NCBI GenBank assembly: GCA_003243425.1
Contig: QFQP01000011.1
Location: 124,001-188,000 of the forward strand
Reading direction: 5' to 3'
Source: Archangium gephyra
GTDB taxonomy: Bacteria > Myxococcota > Myxococcia > Myxococcales > Myxococcaceae
Length of the DNA stretch: 64,000 nt
Shown here: piece after piece, positions 37,301 through 44,847 of the stretch
Numbering within the stretch: the stretch's first letter is position 1
Layout: every line of letters starts with the position of its first letter
Notes under the pieces: generated by a model
What the model saw: only the letters and a program-made list of their open reading frames with translations
What the model was told of the DNA's origin: nothing
The model's database searches: none
Program-made: the position numbers and the translations under genes

Positions 37301-39952
37301 GTACTGAAGAGTGATCTTCGTCCCCCCGGGCCCGGCGACCTCACTCAGCATGCCGTTCGAGTCGTAGGTGAAATTCAATGAGCGGTTCAATTCGTCTGAC
37401 ACTCGCTTGACGCGCTGGTGCGCATGACCAGCAGATAGCGGAGTTCCCCACGTTGGCTGCGACGCCACGACTGCCGCGCGGGCCGCCGCAACGCCGCCAC
37501 TGGAAGGTGGCCCGAACAGCGCGTCGTTGACCACAAGACTTCCGCCGTAACTGGGCATGTCCATGACACCAGTCAGTCCATACAGAAGCACGCACGCGGG
37601 ATGCTCCGCGTGCAAGCCGTCCTTTCCAGCGTTCGGGCTCCAGTTGCCATTCAGCAGCGAGTAACTCGCGAATGGACACAATGCGTCGAGCACTACACCG
37701 GCCGACGTCTTCTCGTACTCGAGGTTAAATCCGTTGCCGAAGCGATCAATGTCGCGACGCAAATACCCCCACACGTCGAAGAGCAACATAGACCCGTCAG
37801 GCCTACGCAGAGCCCACCCCGCGGCATCACTGACTGCGTGGGACCCTTGAACGTGACGAATGGTATCCATGGATCCGGCCTGCGGCATGAACAGACCCGT
37901 GGCCTGATCGAGATAGAACAGCCGATTCGCGCCACCGGACACGAGCATTACGCATGTCACCAACGACGGTGTCCCCATGCAGTAGGGGTCAACACGTGCA
38001 GGTAGATTTTGCTTGCGGAGAGGAACAATACGAGTCGAGAAATTATGCGACCAATTGGTGCCGAGTTCAGTCCGGATGTTCGTTCGGCTTGAGTAGTTAC
38101 GAGTGAACTCAAGCGGCCGACTCGGACCAGGAAACGACAGATCTGTCGTCGTCAAAGCGAGCGCTCCGTCGAACAACGTTACGGGGTCGCCAGCTGCAGC
38201 AACCGAATCGGTACTATTGCCTCCGCCTTCGTCGGGCACAGACGTGTTCTCTTTCTTCTCCTGCTTTTCGGCCGCGTTCGCCGCGGGCGCTGCCCCTGCC
38301 GTCGCAGGGGTCGTCTTCGACGTTCCACCGGGCCGAGGTGCCGTCGAGGGCAAGCCGTCCACAGGGAAGGCGGTCCCACCGCAGCCGACAACACAAGGCG
38401 TGTCAGGAAGGAGGTCGACCGTCTCAAGCACAAAGGTCGGTCCACCGCCTCCCGCCATGTATGCAGTGGATTCTGAACTAACCGGCGCGGACGTCGCTGT
38501 TTCCATTACGCCCGGACGGCAAATGAGATCGCTCGATTCCGGGCACAGCGGCGCGCCGTTTTCATAACCCAAGTACGAGTCGCAGGTGACAGCGCCGGTG
38601 CCGGACTCAACACACTTTGCACACTGATGGGCGCCGGTGTTTTGGATTTCTTTACAGCCACACCGTGCTGTCATGTCCGCAGAGATGTCGCACGGCATCA
38701 TATTGTTGTATTCAAATTTCGTCTTCATCTCTTGCTGCAACAGCTGCACGAGCGCTGGGGTGTTCGTTCCACAAATATCGCCGGTGCTCCTTGTCAGCCA
38801 ACACTGACGAGGAGGCAGATCGGTGTTAAATACCGCACCCAGCGAACTGCAGTTTGGACACTGACCGTCGCAACTTGAGAGTCCGACACCGGTGCCGGCG
38901 GGCCGCATCACCGTAATAGAACCACCGGCTGACACTGAAATACCCGATGCTGCAGCAATCGTACACGCCTCCGGAACTCGTGCACCGATGACAGTCGTTG
39001 GAGCCTGACAAATAGAGTTATTGCTCGGAATGCTGACTTCCCAGCCGCCCCACGGAAGATTCGCCGTCATGTGAACGGGCGGATCACACACGGGCGTGAC
39101 CGCAGTGCACATGAATTCTCCAGGCGCAATCCCGCCAAGTTTCCCGGCAAAACTGAAACGCATGCTGACACCGGTACCTGAATACATCTGCATGGGAATG
39201 ACGGGACGTCCGAGGGCGATGCGCATGCCGTCGTGTCCAATCGTGCCAGCCGGGCGGAGTTGAGCATTCCAGTCGCCGCAATAGGAAATCGGCCCCGGAT
39301 TGCAGCCCGGCGGCTCCGTGCCCGGTCCGCCCAGCGGTGGCATGAGCTGCTCACCGACGTGCTCTGGTCCGCAGCAACGACCGCCACCACCGGTGAATGA
39401 AGCGCCTGGCTGAACCGCGATCGCGGCGCCGCGTCGGGCCCACGCAGAGATTCCGCTGACACCAACGGCCGCGACAAAATAGTTCGTCGCGTACACGCGG
39501 CCGGTGCCAGGGTTCATGACTGCATCGTCGACGACAATGAGAACGTCGGACGCGCTGATCTGATGATTGGTCAGCAAGTCTCCATTGAGAGAGACCACGC
39601 CAGCGGCGAGGGGGTCATTTGCGAGCTCGGCGACTTGAACCGCTTCGGCACGCACGGCGTCGATTGCCTGAAGGCCTCCAAGATCCGCGGTGTGGGGTGC
39701 AATCAAGCTGTTCCAAGCGCTCTGCGAGATGATCACCGCCGACGAGGGAAGTGATACGTACGCGACAGCCGTGGTCGTCAAGTCTGACCCAGCTGCGCCA
39801 CACAACGGAAGGCCGGGTTGTCCGCATCCCTCAATTGCTTGGCGAATTCGCCCAGTCTCAACCGGTCGGCTCTCGCTTCGCTCGCATGAAGAGCCGAGCA
39901 GAGCAACCAACAAACCTCCCCAGAACACCAACGTTCGTCCAGTATTCATCAC
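31364..39952 (-). CDS. Giant RHS-repeat lipoprotein with variable C-terminal (polymorphic toxin-like) tail
   Basis: 2862 residues. The N-terminus is a lipoprotein signal with the lipobox LLGSSC (Cys23), so it is a membrane-anchored RHS protein rather than a VgrG/PAAR type. Residues about 25-580 are a Cys-rich region of unknown fold; a DUF6531-like entry to the shell (DPVTLFDGALALTTTDLSF) is near 590. RHS/YD repeats fill most of the rest (for example YDSNGMLSEVAGPGG, YDDSGNLERVVMPD, YDLLGRVEQL). The core closes with YFRNRWYSPEAAQWLIRDPLG and DPLGLS at about residue 2580. The last 281 residues differ: a basic segment, a Pro-rich linker, and a Lys-rich helical tip (AERTLQEHKDKLPGLQYKSQ). No nuclease or other catalytic motif was recognised in the tip. 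RHS shells usually encase a C-terminal toxin. The gene follows a lipoprotein gene by 12 nt, precedes a putative immunity gene, and is visibly lower in GC than its surroundings. Confidence 0.88.
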   Translation of the reverse strand: MMNTGRTLVFWGGLLVALLGSSCERSESRPVETGRIRQAIEGCGQPGLPLCGAAGSDLTTTAVAYVSLPSSAVIISQSAWNSLIAPHTADLGGLQAIDAVRAEAVQVAELANDPLAAGVVSLNGDLLTNHQISASDVLIVVDDAVMNPGTGRVYATNYFVAAVGVSGISAWARRGAAIAVQPGASFTGGGGRCCGPEHVGEQLMPPLGGPGTEPPGCNPGPISYCGDWNAQLRPAGTIGHDGMRIALGRPVIPMQMYSGTGVSMRFSFAGKLGGIAPGEFMCTAVTPVCDPPVHMTANLPWGGWEVSIPSNNSICQAPTTVIGARVPEACTIAAASGISVSAGGSITVMRPAGTGVGLSSCDGQCPNCSSLGAVFNTDLPPRQCWLTRSTGDICGTNTPALVQLLQQEMKTKFEYNNMMPCDISADMTARCGCKEIQNTGAHQCAKCVESGTGAVTCDSYLGYENGAPLCPESSDLICRPGVMETATSAPVSSESTAYMAGGGGPTFVLETVDLLPDTPCVVGCGGTAFPVDGLPSTAPRPGGTSKTTPATAGAAPAANAAEKQEKKENTSVPDEGGGNSTDSVAAAGDPVTLFDGALALTTTDLSFPGPSRPLEFTRNYSSRTNIRTELGTNWSHNFSTRIVPLRKQNLPARVDPYCMGTPSLVTCVMLVSGGANRLFYLDQATGLFMPQAGSMDTIRHVQGSHAVSDAAGWALRRPDGSMLLFDVWGYLRRDIDRFGNGFNLEYEKTSAGVVLDALCPFASYSLLNGNWSPNAGKDGLHAEHPACVLLYGLTGVMDMPSYGGSLVVNDALFGPPSSGGVAAARAAVVASQPTWGTPLSAGHAHQRVKRVSDELNRSLNFTYDSNGMLSEVAGPGGTKITLQYVANGAAPAGLNERFLRTTKRLDGLTGSPLIIGAGERGYEYEYAWQRSDQMPNNLALAGSSFEEYYKNIYNCDVLAKAPCSDGWQRVGQFADVNALVAVQTRRLYSEAADNITTVRVTATGAVSRIESETRYVTSVYDKDFDRVRAQRWGSAANGSLPTVTHPAAPSANWNSVPLLPLATFEYSGAVPKLSGTQINGDETDDFLPLALKSRFPLEATDAAAVQAAYAKGLLLPRGTTGDIFQRPGGPFALPNVTIMENTAGSACGVHLLPESRTRLPGYSPSIDYFDTALPTTALATAGVSFEQSLKRSVLSCETLALSETYDVRHNDLASTWSKALDGGYVVESMTGRRKHTAANSNRICQWVKYTDRDGDVHYQGLNYHGRTLVNAVLVDGSLRVAETLYNADGNVVSQRRTTSTVWSPLDGDTRYTYMETEIPGGSLGSTRPDHWSKRGNVVRVWNRPRGGEVIDEVEGTTLEEGSFGRFTAYAYEPFFNQVKLVVSGNVKPDGTDEALRRSVITFDYQELTSASPKLQTLLWREHLWGAGLSTDSPPGSPRTIPTDGSTFEFDWSAVSSQLNVALYGTDINGDNSTTTILGVPVRIRREGGANWSQTEDTFLRWSSAGRPHTVIEPGGGKTTLEYYDRDTIQAGAADLLPSGDVNGGNGGFLARVTREKGWPTTGAPSRAACTQLPVAYRFLFSTCPSDLSQQLSSLGLSAEAIEGVLNAPVGLSQRFNYNVLGHVSGVRSDSDLRTVITTDTDGRVIRTDLYPRGQPNRHSYSLNEFDLFRRVTRTRRITNNGVVLSDAVFTYDNDDKVLTRCDASIANGCSVGQTANVTNSWVYTREGHVFREIDGAGLINQTHRDARKWVTKSISWNPNTTDSPRNVDTYYNDDGQVETRDRGQVQVLTENWRWDGLGRAKSYTDTQGRVTKYKYSKADALTSQQIGQSAAHRTMYQHDGLGRTVQVTRNGITLASFVRLPGGEPFSVTADGRGTRTVMRGVDGIVAWAEDSVADVELNTDFTWPDGARVVTNSKIRKDGLLTTGQISTLNELDRVVTLREQGGSLHRDTLFNYDDSGNLERVVMPDTSVTEASYDLLGRVEQLREQEVWGATGFEISSYTYNSRGALESTTDPLGYVTVQQYDGFGAPTVKSGPQSVIDTSLYDEHGRISMRSVSAQYDVGYIYNSLGQLETVVEGNPQNPVQTLQTFTWDDLGRLSTATRTNHALSLLDVLDRTVTTTRTYDDASRHYTETTQVGQMPAHVLSWDWILNGNWQRNVTLPSGRTQQHHLDSQGRETLQLRASGDWTDFSWLGELETDRESSYSSYSLKNGTKFDSLAQPYRWTYFGFGSIEVQRDISGRIASSSVDFSDSMSGFVEWRGYVYDALGRLSVIREAGTTASVPAHQLTQLSGAIVEQEGDNLGADRWQYAREAKVGALLSISNGIQAPRFQTTVQYQSPNNTDVARQGHQLGSFSVGATSRHATFDNAGRLISDAKQEFVFDEFDALVSVKNSKSEAKESYLYDALGRLVGRLDSNFGVIEVLVHDGDQMVESFDASGGIRWSASWAQRLDDLVSVYTANMEYLAVNDGKANVVAWIFDKRWLAATATYTPEGRGRYVNSATSTTCEEVDDIHCAKPFDIPFGFHSAYSSSTTGLLYFRNRWYSPEAAQWLIRDPLGPVDSFDLYAFNAFDSINAFDPLGLSAGSITAKREHKFTPSDVEGKGKRALSPEPSRPTFNTEFTDLEYQAAAADFFRGAPVGRIEDKWTSLAFRTESRRPNVVLAFSGGLPLAGYAPTATARGTNGYAVRSPAATEADRRKKIERRLEKWQANQWGDPTDKFVCVGACEKLAPRTDTLIDELKKSETSNTEKHDDQVQPSSPESPPLPPPPPPPPPGGPGDDGDDSDGEPKKRAPISPKIYADLEKQLKAAGPKSIFKGLKKAERTLQEHKDKLPGLQYKSQVERTIRNVDSQIETIKQFIKDKGL
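31650..31660. repeat. 11-base G/C homopolymer inside the RHS gene
   Basis: A run of eleven G on the plus strand (eleven C in the coding direction) encodes part of the poly-proline linker between the RHS core and the C-terminal tip. Slippage by one base would put the last roughly 95 codons out of frame while leaving the shell intact. It is by far the longest mononucleotide run noticed in the window. Confidence 0.85.
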
Positions 39953-39964
39953 GCCCTCATGCCT

Positions 39965-42307
39965 TCATTCCACTTCGACAAAAAACTCTGGATACGGATT
40001 CAAGTGCGACGACTCCATGAACAGATAACTGGTCTGCCCCGCCACACCGAGGAAGGTCGTCGAGATCACCCCAGGTGGGCTGAGGGGATCTCCTGCCCAA
40101 CACTGCGAAGACACGTCACACGCGCCTTGCATGACGATCGGCAGCACGCCAATGCCTGGAGGCCCCCACGTCTTGACTGTGTAGGTGCGCGTGACCGTCG
40201 GCGTGAACGCGTACACGACGTCTGGTCCGACTGCATGGACAGAGCATGCGGCGCCATATCCGGCGTCAGGTGTACTGCTGTCGTAGTCGTTTCGGGCGCC
40301 GGCGAAAGAACCACGGAGCGGCGTGTTCAGCCCAATCGGTGATGCCGTCGAGCACGTGTCATTGGCTGACTGCTCTGTCACGTACAGCTCAAGCGAGAAC
40401 GGACCAACGGAATGCGATGCAGTCAATCCGCCCACGGTCAGGGTGAAGTTCGTCGCGGGAGGGAGAGCGTCCGCCTTGATGGTGAAGAACGGACCAGTCG
40501 GCCACGCGGACCCGCGACACGAGAGTTCGGTCGGCGACGAGGAAATGCAGGCCGCGTTCAATGTCGCGATCGGAGAGAACTCCATCGCATTCTCCGAGCG
40601 CACGGAGGCCAACACACTGTAACCGCCGTCGACGGCCGTCGATGGAGTGACGAACGAATACACGACCTCCGGGGTCGGCACATATTCGCAGCTTGCGGAA
40701 AGCTGGTCGGTCGCGCCGCGTGTCGTGCCGCGCAGATAGGCGTAGCCTGCATCGAGCGCGATGACGGCCGCTGACGCGCAGGTGTCGTTGGCTGGCGCCG
40801 GAGCGATTGGAAGCTGTCGAACCTGGAGTTCAAATGGGCCCGAATTCCGTACGCCGCCCCGTCCTTCTCCGAAGACCGCCAGAACGTATTGTCCCGCGTC
40901 GAGCGTCGAGATCGTGAGAGTGGCGTCGTTTCTGAAAGTGCCGCCGCCAAAACAACCGCTCGCTGTCCTCCCGACGACGCCACCGTCTGACTGGCAGTCC
41001 CCGCTGGGCCAAACCGAGAGCCCGGGAACAATGGTTCCTGCGTCCGCCGACAGCAGCGTGACGACTCCCTCAAAGCGCGAGGGAGAAGCTACGTCGAAGC
41101 GATAGAAGACGCTTGGAGCATCCTCATTGACGGTTCCATCACAACGGAAAGAAGACCCAGAGACGCCGTTGGTCGTTCCGAACTGAGTATCGATGGCTCC
41201 GCCGTCCGCGAAGAGCAGGGTTGCGTCCAAGCAACTGACGTTCGGCGGAGTAGGCGTCGGCGGCAGAAGCCGAATTCGAGCATCGAAGAACAGGTCCCGT
41301 CCGCTAAACCAAAGATAATAGGTGCCGGCCGGTTGGTTGAAGAGCCTCGTCGTCGGACCATTGGACCTGGCCTGACACGCCAATTCATCTGATGCGGCGG
41401 TGCTATCGCAAACCTTGCGCACGAAATAGTGAGCGAAACCGCTCGTGCTCATGTCGATGAGCACGTCGCTCGGCTGCGTGAGCGTATAAGAATACACCAC
41501 GTCTCCGGCGGACGGATCTCGTGAGCGCACGCACGTCGGAGAATCGCCGGATGGTGCGATGTTGTTTGTCGACCCCAAGGTGTAGCCAGGGATGTCGACC
41601 GCGCCGTTTGCAAATTGCAATGGGAACGCGATTGCACAGGTGTCAGGCGGCGGCGGAAGAGGCCTAGCCACCACCAGACTGACATCGACGTACGAGCCCA
41701 ATTCCTGTTCGACAGTCAGAAAGTATGTGCCGGCAGGACGTGATGGAAGTCGCAATACGCGCGCGTCGTTTGCCGCCCTATTGACACACCCGAGTTCTGG
41801 TCCGGACTCACAGATTCCCTCTCGAATTTGAACGTTTGCATACGTTCCGCCTGGTGCAGACATTGAGACGTCGATGGTGGCGGTCTCGGTGAGTTCGAAT
41901 TGGTAGACCATTTCGGCGCCTCCATCGATCGCGCAGGACACGGTCAAGTCGTCGCCCATCGCTCTCGACCGGAAGACCGACTGATATCCGCCGTCAACCG
42001 GCTGCACGTTCGGAACGAGGACGACATCTGCGCAGCTTTCACCGCCAGGTCCTCCGCCAGTCGCCTGGCCGCCACCAGTCGCCTGGCCGCCACCAGTCGC
42101 TTGGCCGCCACCAGTCGCCTGGCCGCCACCAGTCGCCTGGCCGCCACCGGTCGCCTGGCCGCCACCGGTCGTCTGGCCGCCACCGGTCGCTTGGCCGCCC
42201 CCACCAGTCTGCAACCCGCCTCCCGCGTCGACACCGGCGTCATCCGTCGCTTGAAGGCACGCGGTCATGACGACGCCCAAGCTCAGGCACCAGATCAGTC
42301 TTCTCAT
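39965..42307 (-). CDS. Repeat-bearing lipoprotein preceding the RHS gene
   Basis: 780 residues. Lipobox VMTAC (Cys17) is followed by eight GGGQAT-type hexapeptides forming a flexible stalk. About 680 residues of repeated beta-domains follow, each opening with a Cys-containing segment (SCADVVLVP, DTCAIAFPL, VSCLDATLLF, DTCASAAVIAL, DTCSTASPIGL) and each containing a VVYSYTLTQPS- or VFYRFDVASPS-like strand and GTYYLWF-like ends. These resemble pre-peptidase C-terminal (PPC) domains in five or more copies. It probably sits on the outer membrane with the domains held away by the stalk. AAGGAA lies just before the ATG. It is 12 nt upstream of the RHS gene and shares its lower GC content, so they likely form one operon and may work together. 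Confidence 0.8.
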   Translation of the reverse strand: MRRLIWCLSLGVVMTACLQATDDAGVDAGGGLQTGGGGQATGGGQTTGGGQATGGGQATGGGQATGGGQATGGGQATGGGQATGGGPGGESCADVVLVPNVQPVDGGYQSVFRSRAMGDDLTVSCAIDGGAEMVYQFELTETATIDVSMSAPGGTYANVQIREGICESGPELGCVNRAANDARVLRLPSRPAGTYFLTVEQELGSYVDVSLVVARPLPPPPDTCAIAFPLQFANGAVDIPGYTLGSTNNIAPSGDSPTCVRSRDPSAGDVVYSYTLTQPSDVLIDMSTSGFAHYFVRKVCDSTAASDELACQARSNGPTTRLFNQPAGTYYLWFSGRDLFFDARIRLLPPTPTPPNVSCLDATLLFADGGAIDTQFGTTNGVSGSSFRCDGTVNEDAPSVFYRFDVASPSRFEGVVTLLSADAGTIVPGLSVWPSGDCQSDGGVVGRTASGCFGGGTFRNDATLTISTLDAGQYVLAVFGEGRGGVRNSGPFELQVRQLPIAPAPANDTCASAAVIALDAGYAYLRGTTRGATDQLSASCEYVPTPEVVYSFVTPSTAVDGGYSVLASVRSENAMEFSPIATLNAACISSSPTELSCRGSAWPTGPFFTIKADALPPATNFTLTVGGLTASHSVGPFSLELYVTEQSANDTCSTASPIGLNTPLRGSFAGARNDYDSSTPDAGYGAACSVHAVGPDVVYAFTPTVTRTYTVKTWGPPGIGVLPIVMQGACDVSSQCWAGDPLSPPGVISTTFLGVAGQTSYLFMESSHLNPYPEFFVEVE
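42053..42206. repeat. Tandem 18-bp repeats, about 8 units, coding for GGGQAT
   Basis: Near-identical 18-bp units (each with CGCCTGGCC followed by GCCACCAGT or GCCACCGGT) run head to tail within the lipoprotein gene. Because each unit is a whole number of codons, changes in copy number would only alter stalk length. Confidence 0.85.
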
Positions 42308-42471
42308 GAGTTCCTTGCCAAATGCAGACGAGAGCCAGACGTCACTGCGACCATCCCCACCACCGTTACCCCCTGCGCGCCACTGCTCGACCTGCGGACG
42401 CGCTGTGTACCGCGATCGCCGATCAAAAGAGAAGTGTCGGCCGTGTCACGGGTGCTCGGCCGCGAGAAGCG

Positions 42472-42888
42472 CTACGGACGGAGACCCACCCACACTTCGC
42501 CATCGTCCGCGTATTCCTTCTTCCAGATGGGCACGTCTTCTTTGAGCCGGTCGATGACGTGCTCGCAGGCGCGGAAGGCCTCTTTGCGGTGCGGCGCGCT
42601 GACGGCGATGACCACCGCGAGGTCACCAGGAACCAGTGAACCCACGCGATGCGCGATGGCGACGCGCGTGCCGGGCCATTTTTCAGTCGTCTCGTTGGCG
42701 ATGCGCTCGAGTTGCTTCTGCGCCATCTCGCCGTAGGCCTCGTAGTCGAGCCGCGTGACGGTCTTGCCCTTCGAATGATTGCGCACGGCGCCGGTGAAGG
42801 TGACCAGGCCGCCCTGCCCCACGTCAGAAACGGCGCGGACCACTTCGTCGAGCGAGAGCGGCGTGTCTTGAACGCGGAAGAAGCTCAC
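42472..42888 (-). CDS. moaE: Molybdopterin synthase catalytic subunit
   Basis: 138 residues. MoaE with thiocarboxylated MoaD converts cyclic pyranopterin monophosphate to molybdopterin. Signatures are VTFTGAVRNHSKGKTVTRLDYEAYGEMA, VAIAHRVGSLVPGDLAVVIAVSAPHRKEAF and RLKEDVPIWKKE with the catalytic lysines. The start used is a GTG at 42888 (VSFFRVQDTPLSLDEVV); the ribosome binding site is weak. It follows an unknown gene by 13 nt, and its partner moaD is 2 kb away in a separate transcript. Confidence 0.92.
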   Translation of the reverse strand: MSFFRVQDTPLSLDEVVRAVSDVGQGGLVTFTGAVRNHSKGKTVTRLDYEAYGEMAQKQLERIANETTEKWPGTRVAIAHRVGSLVPGDLAVVIAVSAPHRKEAFRACEHVIDRLKEDVPIWKKEYADDGEVWVGLRP

Positions 42889-42901
42889 GAGCCCGACACT
42901 C

Positions 42902-43495
42902 TCATGCAAGCGCGACAGGCCGACAGAGCGAATCGAGATGGGCAGAGAGCTTCGACAGCACCGATGCACGATTCCCCGACAGCGTGCTCATTGGCTCGAT
43001 CGACCGGATGAACGCCAGTCGCTTTTCTTCTCCGAGCAAGGCGTCGAGCACTGCAACCGCAGCCGCATGCCGATCTTCCTCGCTGAGTTCCGGCAAGCCG
43101 ACCTGCTCGAGTTGGATGTCGAACGACTGCTTCCCGACGCGAGTGAGGACGTAGCGCCACGACGACGGGTCGACGACCTGCTTTTTCCCGTCGATGTTGA
43201 ACGTGAACGTCGGGGGCGCCTCTTTCGCAGAACGTGCGGCGAGAAATTCCCAACCCTCGAGCTGCGGAGCGAGCGCCACGATTCGCTGGGTCGATGGCAG
43301 CAACGAAGCATCACCATCGGGCGAGATCGCGAACGTGCCGTCGCCGAATTCCCAGCGAACGGGGCCCAGTCGCCGAAGCTGCGCGTCGAGCAGGTCGAGC
43401 AGCTGGCGGTTCTGGAAGTTCCGCGCGAGTTCCCCGGAAACGCTCGCAAACCAACTCCAGAACTTTCGAATCTCATCGGTCTGTTCAATCGACAC
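42902..43495 (-). CDS. Unknown protein, second of a two-gene pair upstream of moaE
   Basis: 197 residues, cytoplasmic. The opening EIRKFWSWFASVSGELARN and the pattern RWEFGDGTFAISPDGDASLLPSTQRIVALAPQLEGWEFLAAR resemble a widespread but uncharacterised family of proteins starting with F-W-WF and containing ISP-G and AP-L-GW-F blocks. The GTG start at 43495 has AAGG 7 nt upstream and lies within the end of the small upstream reading frame (11-nt overlap), so the two are coupled. Function unknown. Confidence 0.65.
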   Translation of the reverse strand: MSIEQTDEIRKFWSWFASVSGELARNFQNRQLLDLLDAQLRRLGPVRWEFGDGTFAISPDGDASLLPSTQRIVALAPQLEGWEFLAARSAKEAPPTFTFNIDGKKQVVDPSSWRYVLTRVGKQSFDIQLEQVGLPELSEEDRHAAAVAVLDALLGEEKRLAFIRSIEPMSTLSGNRASVLSKLSAHLDSLCRPVALA

Positions 43496-43677
43496 GCTTG
43501 ACCTTGTAGCGACGTAACAACGCGGAGAGCTCTGTGTCGTCATCGTCGCTGAGCGTCACCACGAGGTCGGAATTACGCCCGACGTAGCTGCGCACCGACG
43601 CCACGAGCCGCAGCCCGATGAAGAACAGCTCCTCATCGAGTTCCGAATAGAACTTCGGGGAGCGGAATCGGAATCAC
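43485..43677 (-). pseudogene. Small gene with a probable 1-base frameshift near its start
   Basis: A 62-codon open frame (stop at 43485) encodes FYSELDEELFFIGLRLVASV...SDDDDTELSALLRRYKVKR but has no start codon before an in-frame stop at 43674-43676. A GTG at 43677 opens the neighbouring frame as VIPIPLP. Removing one base in the CCCC run at 43657-43660 joins the two into a single small protein of about 63 residues. The join resembles small proteins with an F-S-DE--FF-WL motif that I recall next to F-W-WF proteins. It overlaps the start of the next gene, as real coupled genes do. Either a decayed gene or a sequence error. Confidence 0.45.
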
Positions 43678-43743
43678 CGAACGGTCACGCTGGTTGACGG
43701 ACCACTTTCCCCGAGCACGAAACGTCGTAATCGTGACTTCCAG

Positions 43744-44844
43744 ATGCGTTCGCTCGCTTCTCTTCTCTGCGTCCTCACCATCGGCTGCACGCATCGCGTG
43801 TCTCCGCAGCGCATGTCCGTCGACGAAGTCAGCGCGCGCTTCCCCGACAAGGTCGACGATCGCGACGGCTGGGCACGAGATCTGATCAGCGCGCTCGACG
43901 AGAACAAGCTGCCGGTCGACGTCGAACACGTCTGCTCCGTCATCGCGGTCGCCGAACAGGAATCAGGCGTCGTCGCCAATCCCGTCGTGCCGAATCTGCC
44001 AGCCATCGCGCGGAAGGCGCTCGACGAGAAGGCCGAAAAGCTCGGGCCACTCGGCAACACCGCGCTCGAAAAGCTGCTCGATGTGAAGGCGAAGGGAGCG
44101 ACCAAGACCTTCCGGCAGCGCATCGGCACGCTGAAGACCGAAGCAGATCTCGACCAACTGTTCCGCGACCTGCTCGACGAACATCAACGCCGCAGCCCGT
44201 TGCTCTACGGCGCCGCAGACCTCGGAGCGCGGCTGTTCAGTTCTGGTTCGCTCGAAGCCCACAACCCGGTGACCACCGCCGGTTCGATGCAGGTCAGCGT
44301 TCGCTTCGCCGAAGAACGCGCGCGGAAGTTGAAGCGGAGCCCTTCCGACGCGCGTGACGCGCTCTACACCCGCGCCGGCGGACTGCTCTATGGCACCGCC
44401 CGACTGTGGAACTTCGAGGCCGGCTACGACTCGATGATCTTCCGCTTCGCCGACTACAACGCCGGCGAGTTCTCGAGCCGCAACGCCGCGTTTCAAGAGC
44501 AGGTCTCGCAGCTCGCGAAACAGTCACTCGCGCTCGACGGTGACCTGCTGGCCTACGACGCGAACGGTGACTTGAAGAAGACCGACACCAACACCATGGC
44601 GGCGCTCACCGAGCTTGGCGGCACGTTGCACGACGCGCGCAAAGAGAAGTCACGCGCGTTCGAGAAGACGAAGACCTGGGCGTCCATCCGTTCGGCATGG
44701 GAGCTCGAGTTTCATCGCGAAGCCCCATACGCGCGCATGCCCGATGTCGAGCTGCATTCCAGCAAGCTGAGCAAGACGCGCTCGACCGAGTGGTTCGCGA
44801 AGTCGGTGATGCGCCGCTACGAGACTTGCCTCAAGCGCCGCTGA
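43744..44844 (+). CDS. DUF1615 family lipoprotein, lytic-transglycosylase-like
   Basis: 366 residues with lipobox TIGC (Cys15). The core SARFPDKVDDRDGWARDLISAL, EHVCSVIAVAEQESGV and PVVPNLPAIARKALDEKAEKLG matches DUF1615, a family of outer membrane lipoproteins. The AVAEQES segment resembles the active-site Glu helix of goose-type/SLT transglycosylases, and GSMQVS and FRFADYNAGEFSSRNAAFQ also fit a muramidase-like fold. A role in peptidoglycan cutting is likely but not proven. Diverges from the small pair at 42.9-43.7 kb and converges with moaD with a 3-nt gap. Confidence 0.8.
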   Translation: MRSLASLLCVLTIGCTHRVSPQRMSVDEVSARFPDKVDDRDGWARDLISALDENKLPVDVEHVCSVIAVAEQESGVVANPVVPNLPAIARKALDEKAEKLGPLGNTALEKLLDVKAKGATKTFRQRIGTLKTEADLDQLFRDLLDEHQRRSPLLYGAADLGARLFSSGSLEAHNPVTTAGSMQVSVRFAEERARKLKRSPSDARDALYTRAGGLLYGTARLWNFEAGYDSMIFRFADYNAGEFSSRNAAFQEQVSQLAKQSLALDGDLLAYDANGDLKKTDTNTMAALTELGGTLHDARKEKSRAFEKTKTWASIRSAWELEFHREAPYARMPDVELHSSKLSKTRSTEWFAKSVMRRYETCLKRR

Positions 44845-44847
44845 GCT

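Noticed and set aside
42050..42210. Regular short repeats resembling a CRISPR array
   Set aside because: The 18-bp units are directly joined with no unique spacers and are in frame as GGGQAT codons of a lipoprotein; no cas genes are near.
31364..42307. Insertion sequence or prophage as carrier of the low-GC island
   Set aside because: No transposase, integrase, terminal inverted repeats or phage structural genes were found at or inside the borders.
43633..43929. Minus-strand frame of 98 codons opposite the DUF1615 start
   Set aside because: Mostly antisense of the DUF1615 lipoprotein N-terminus; only its last few codons (VIPIPLP) are likely to be real, as the start of the frameshifted small gene.
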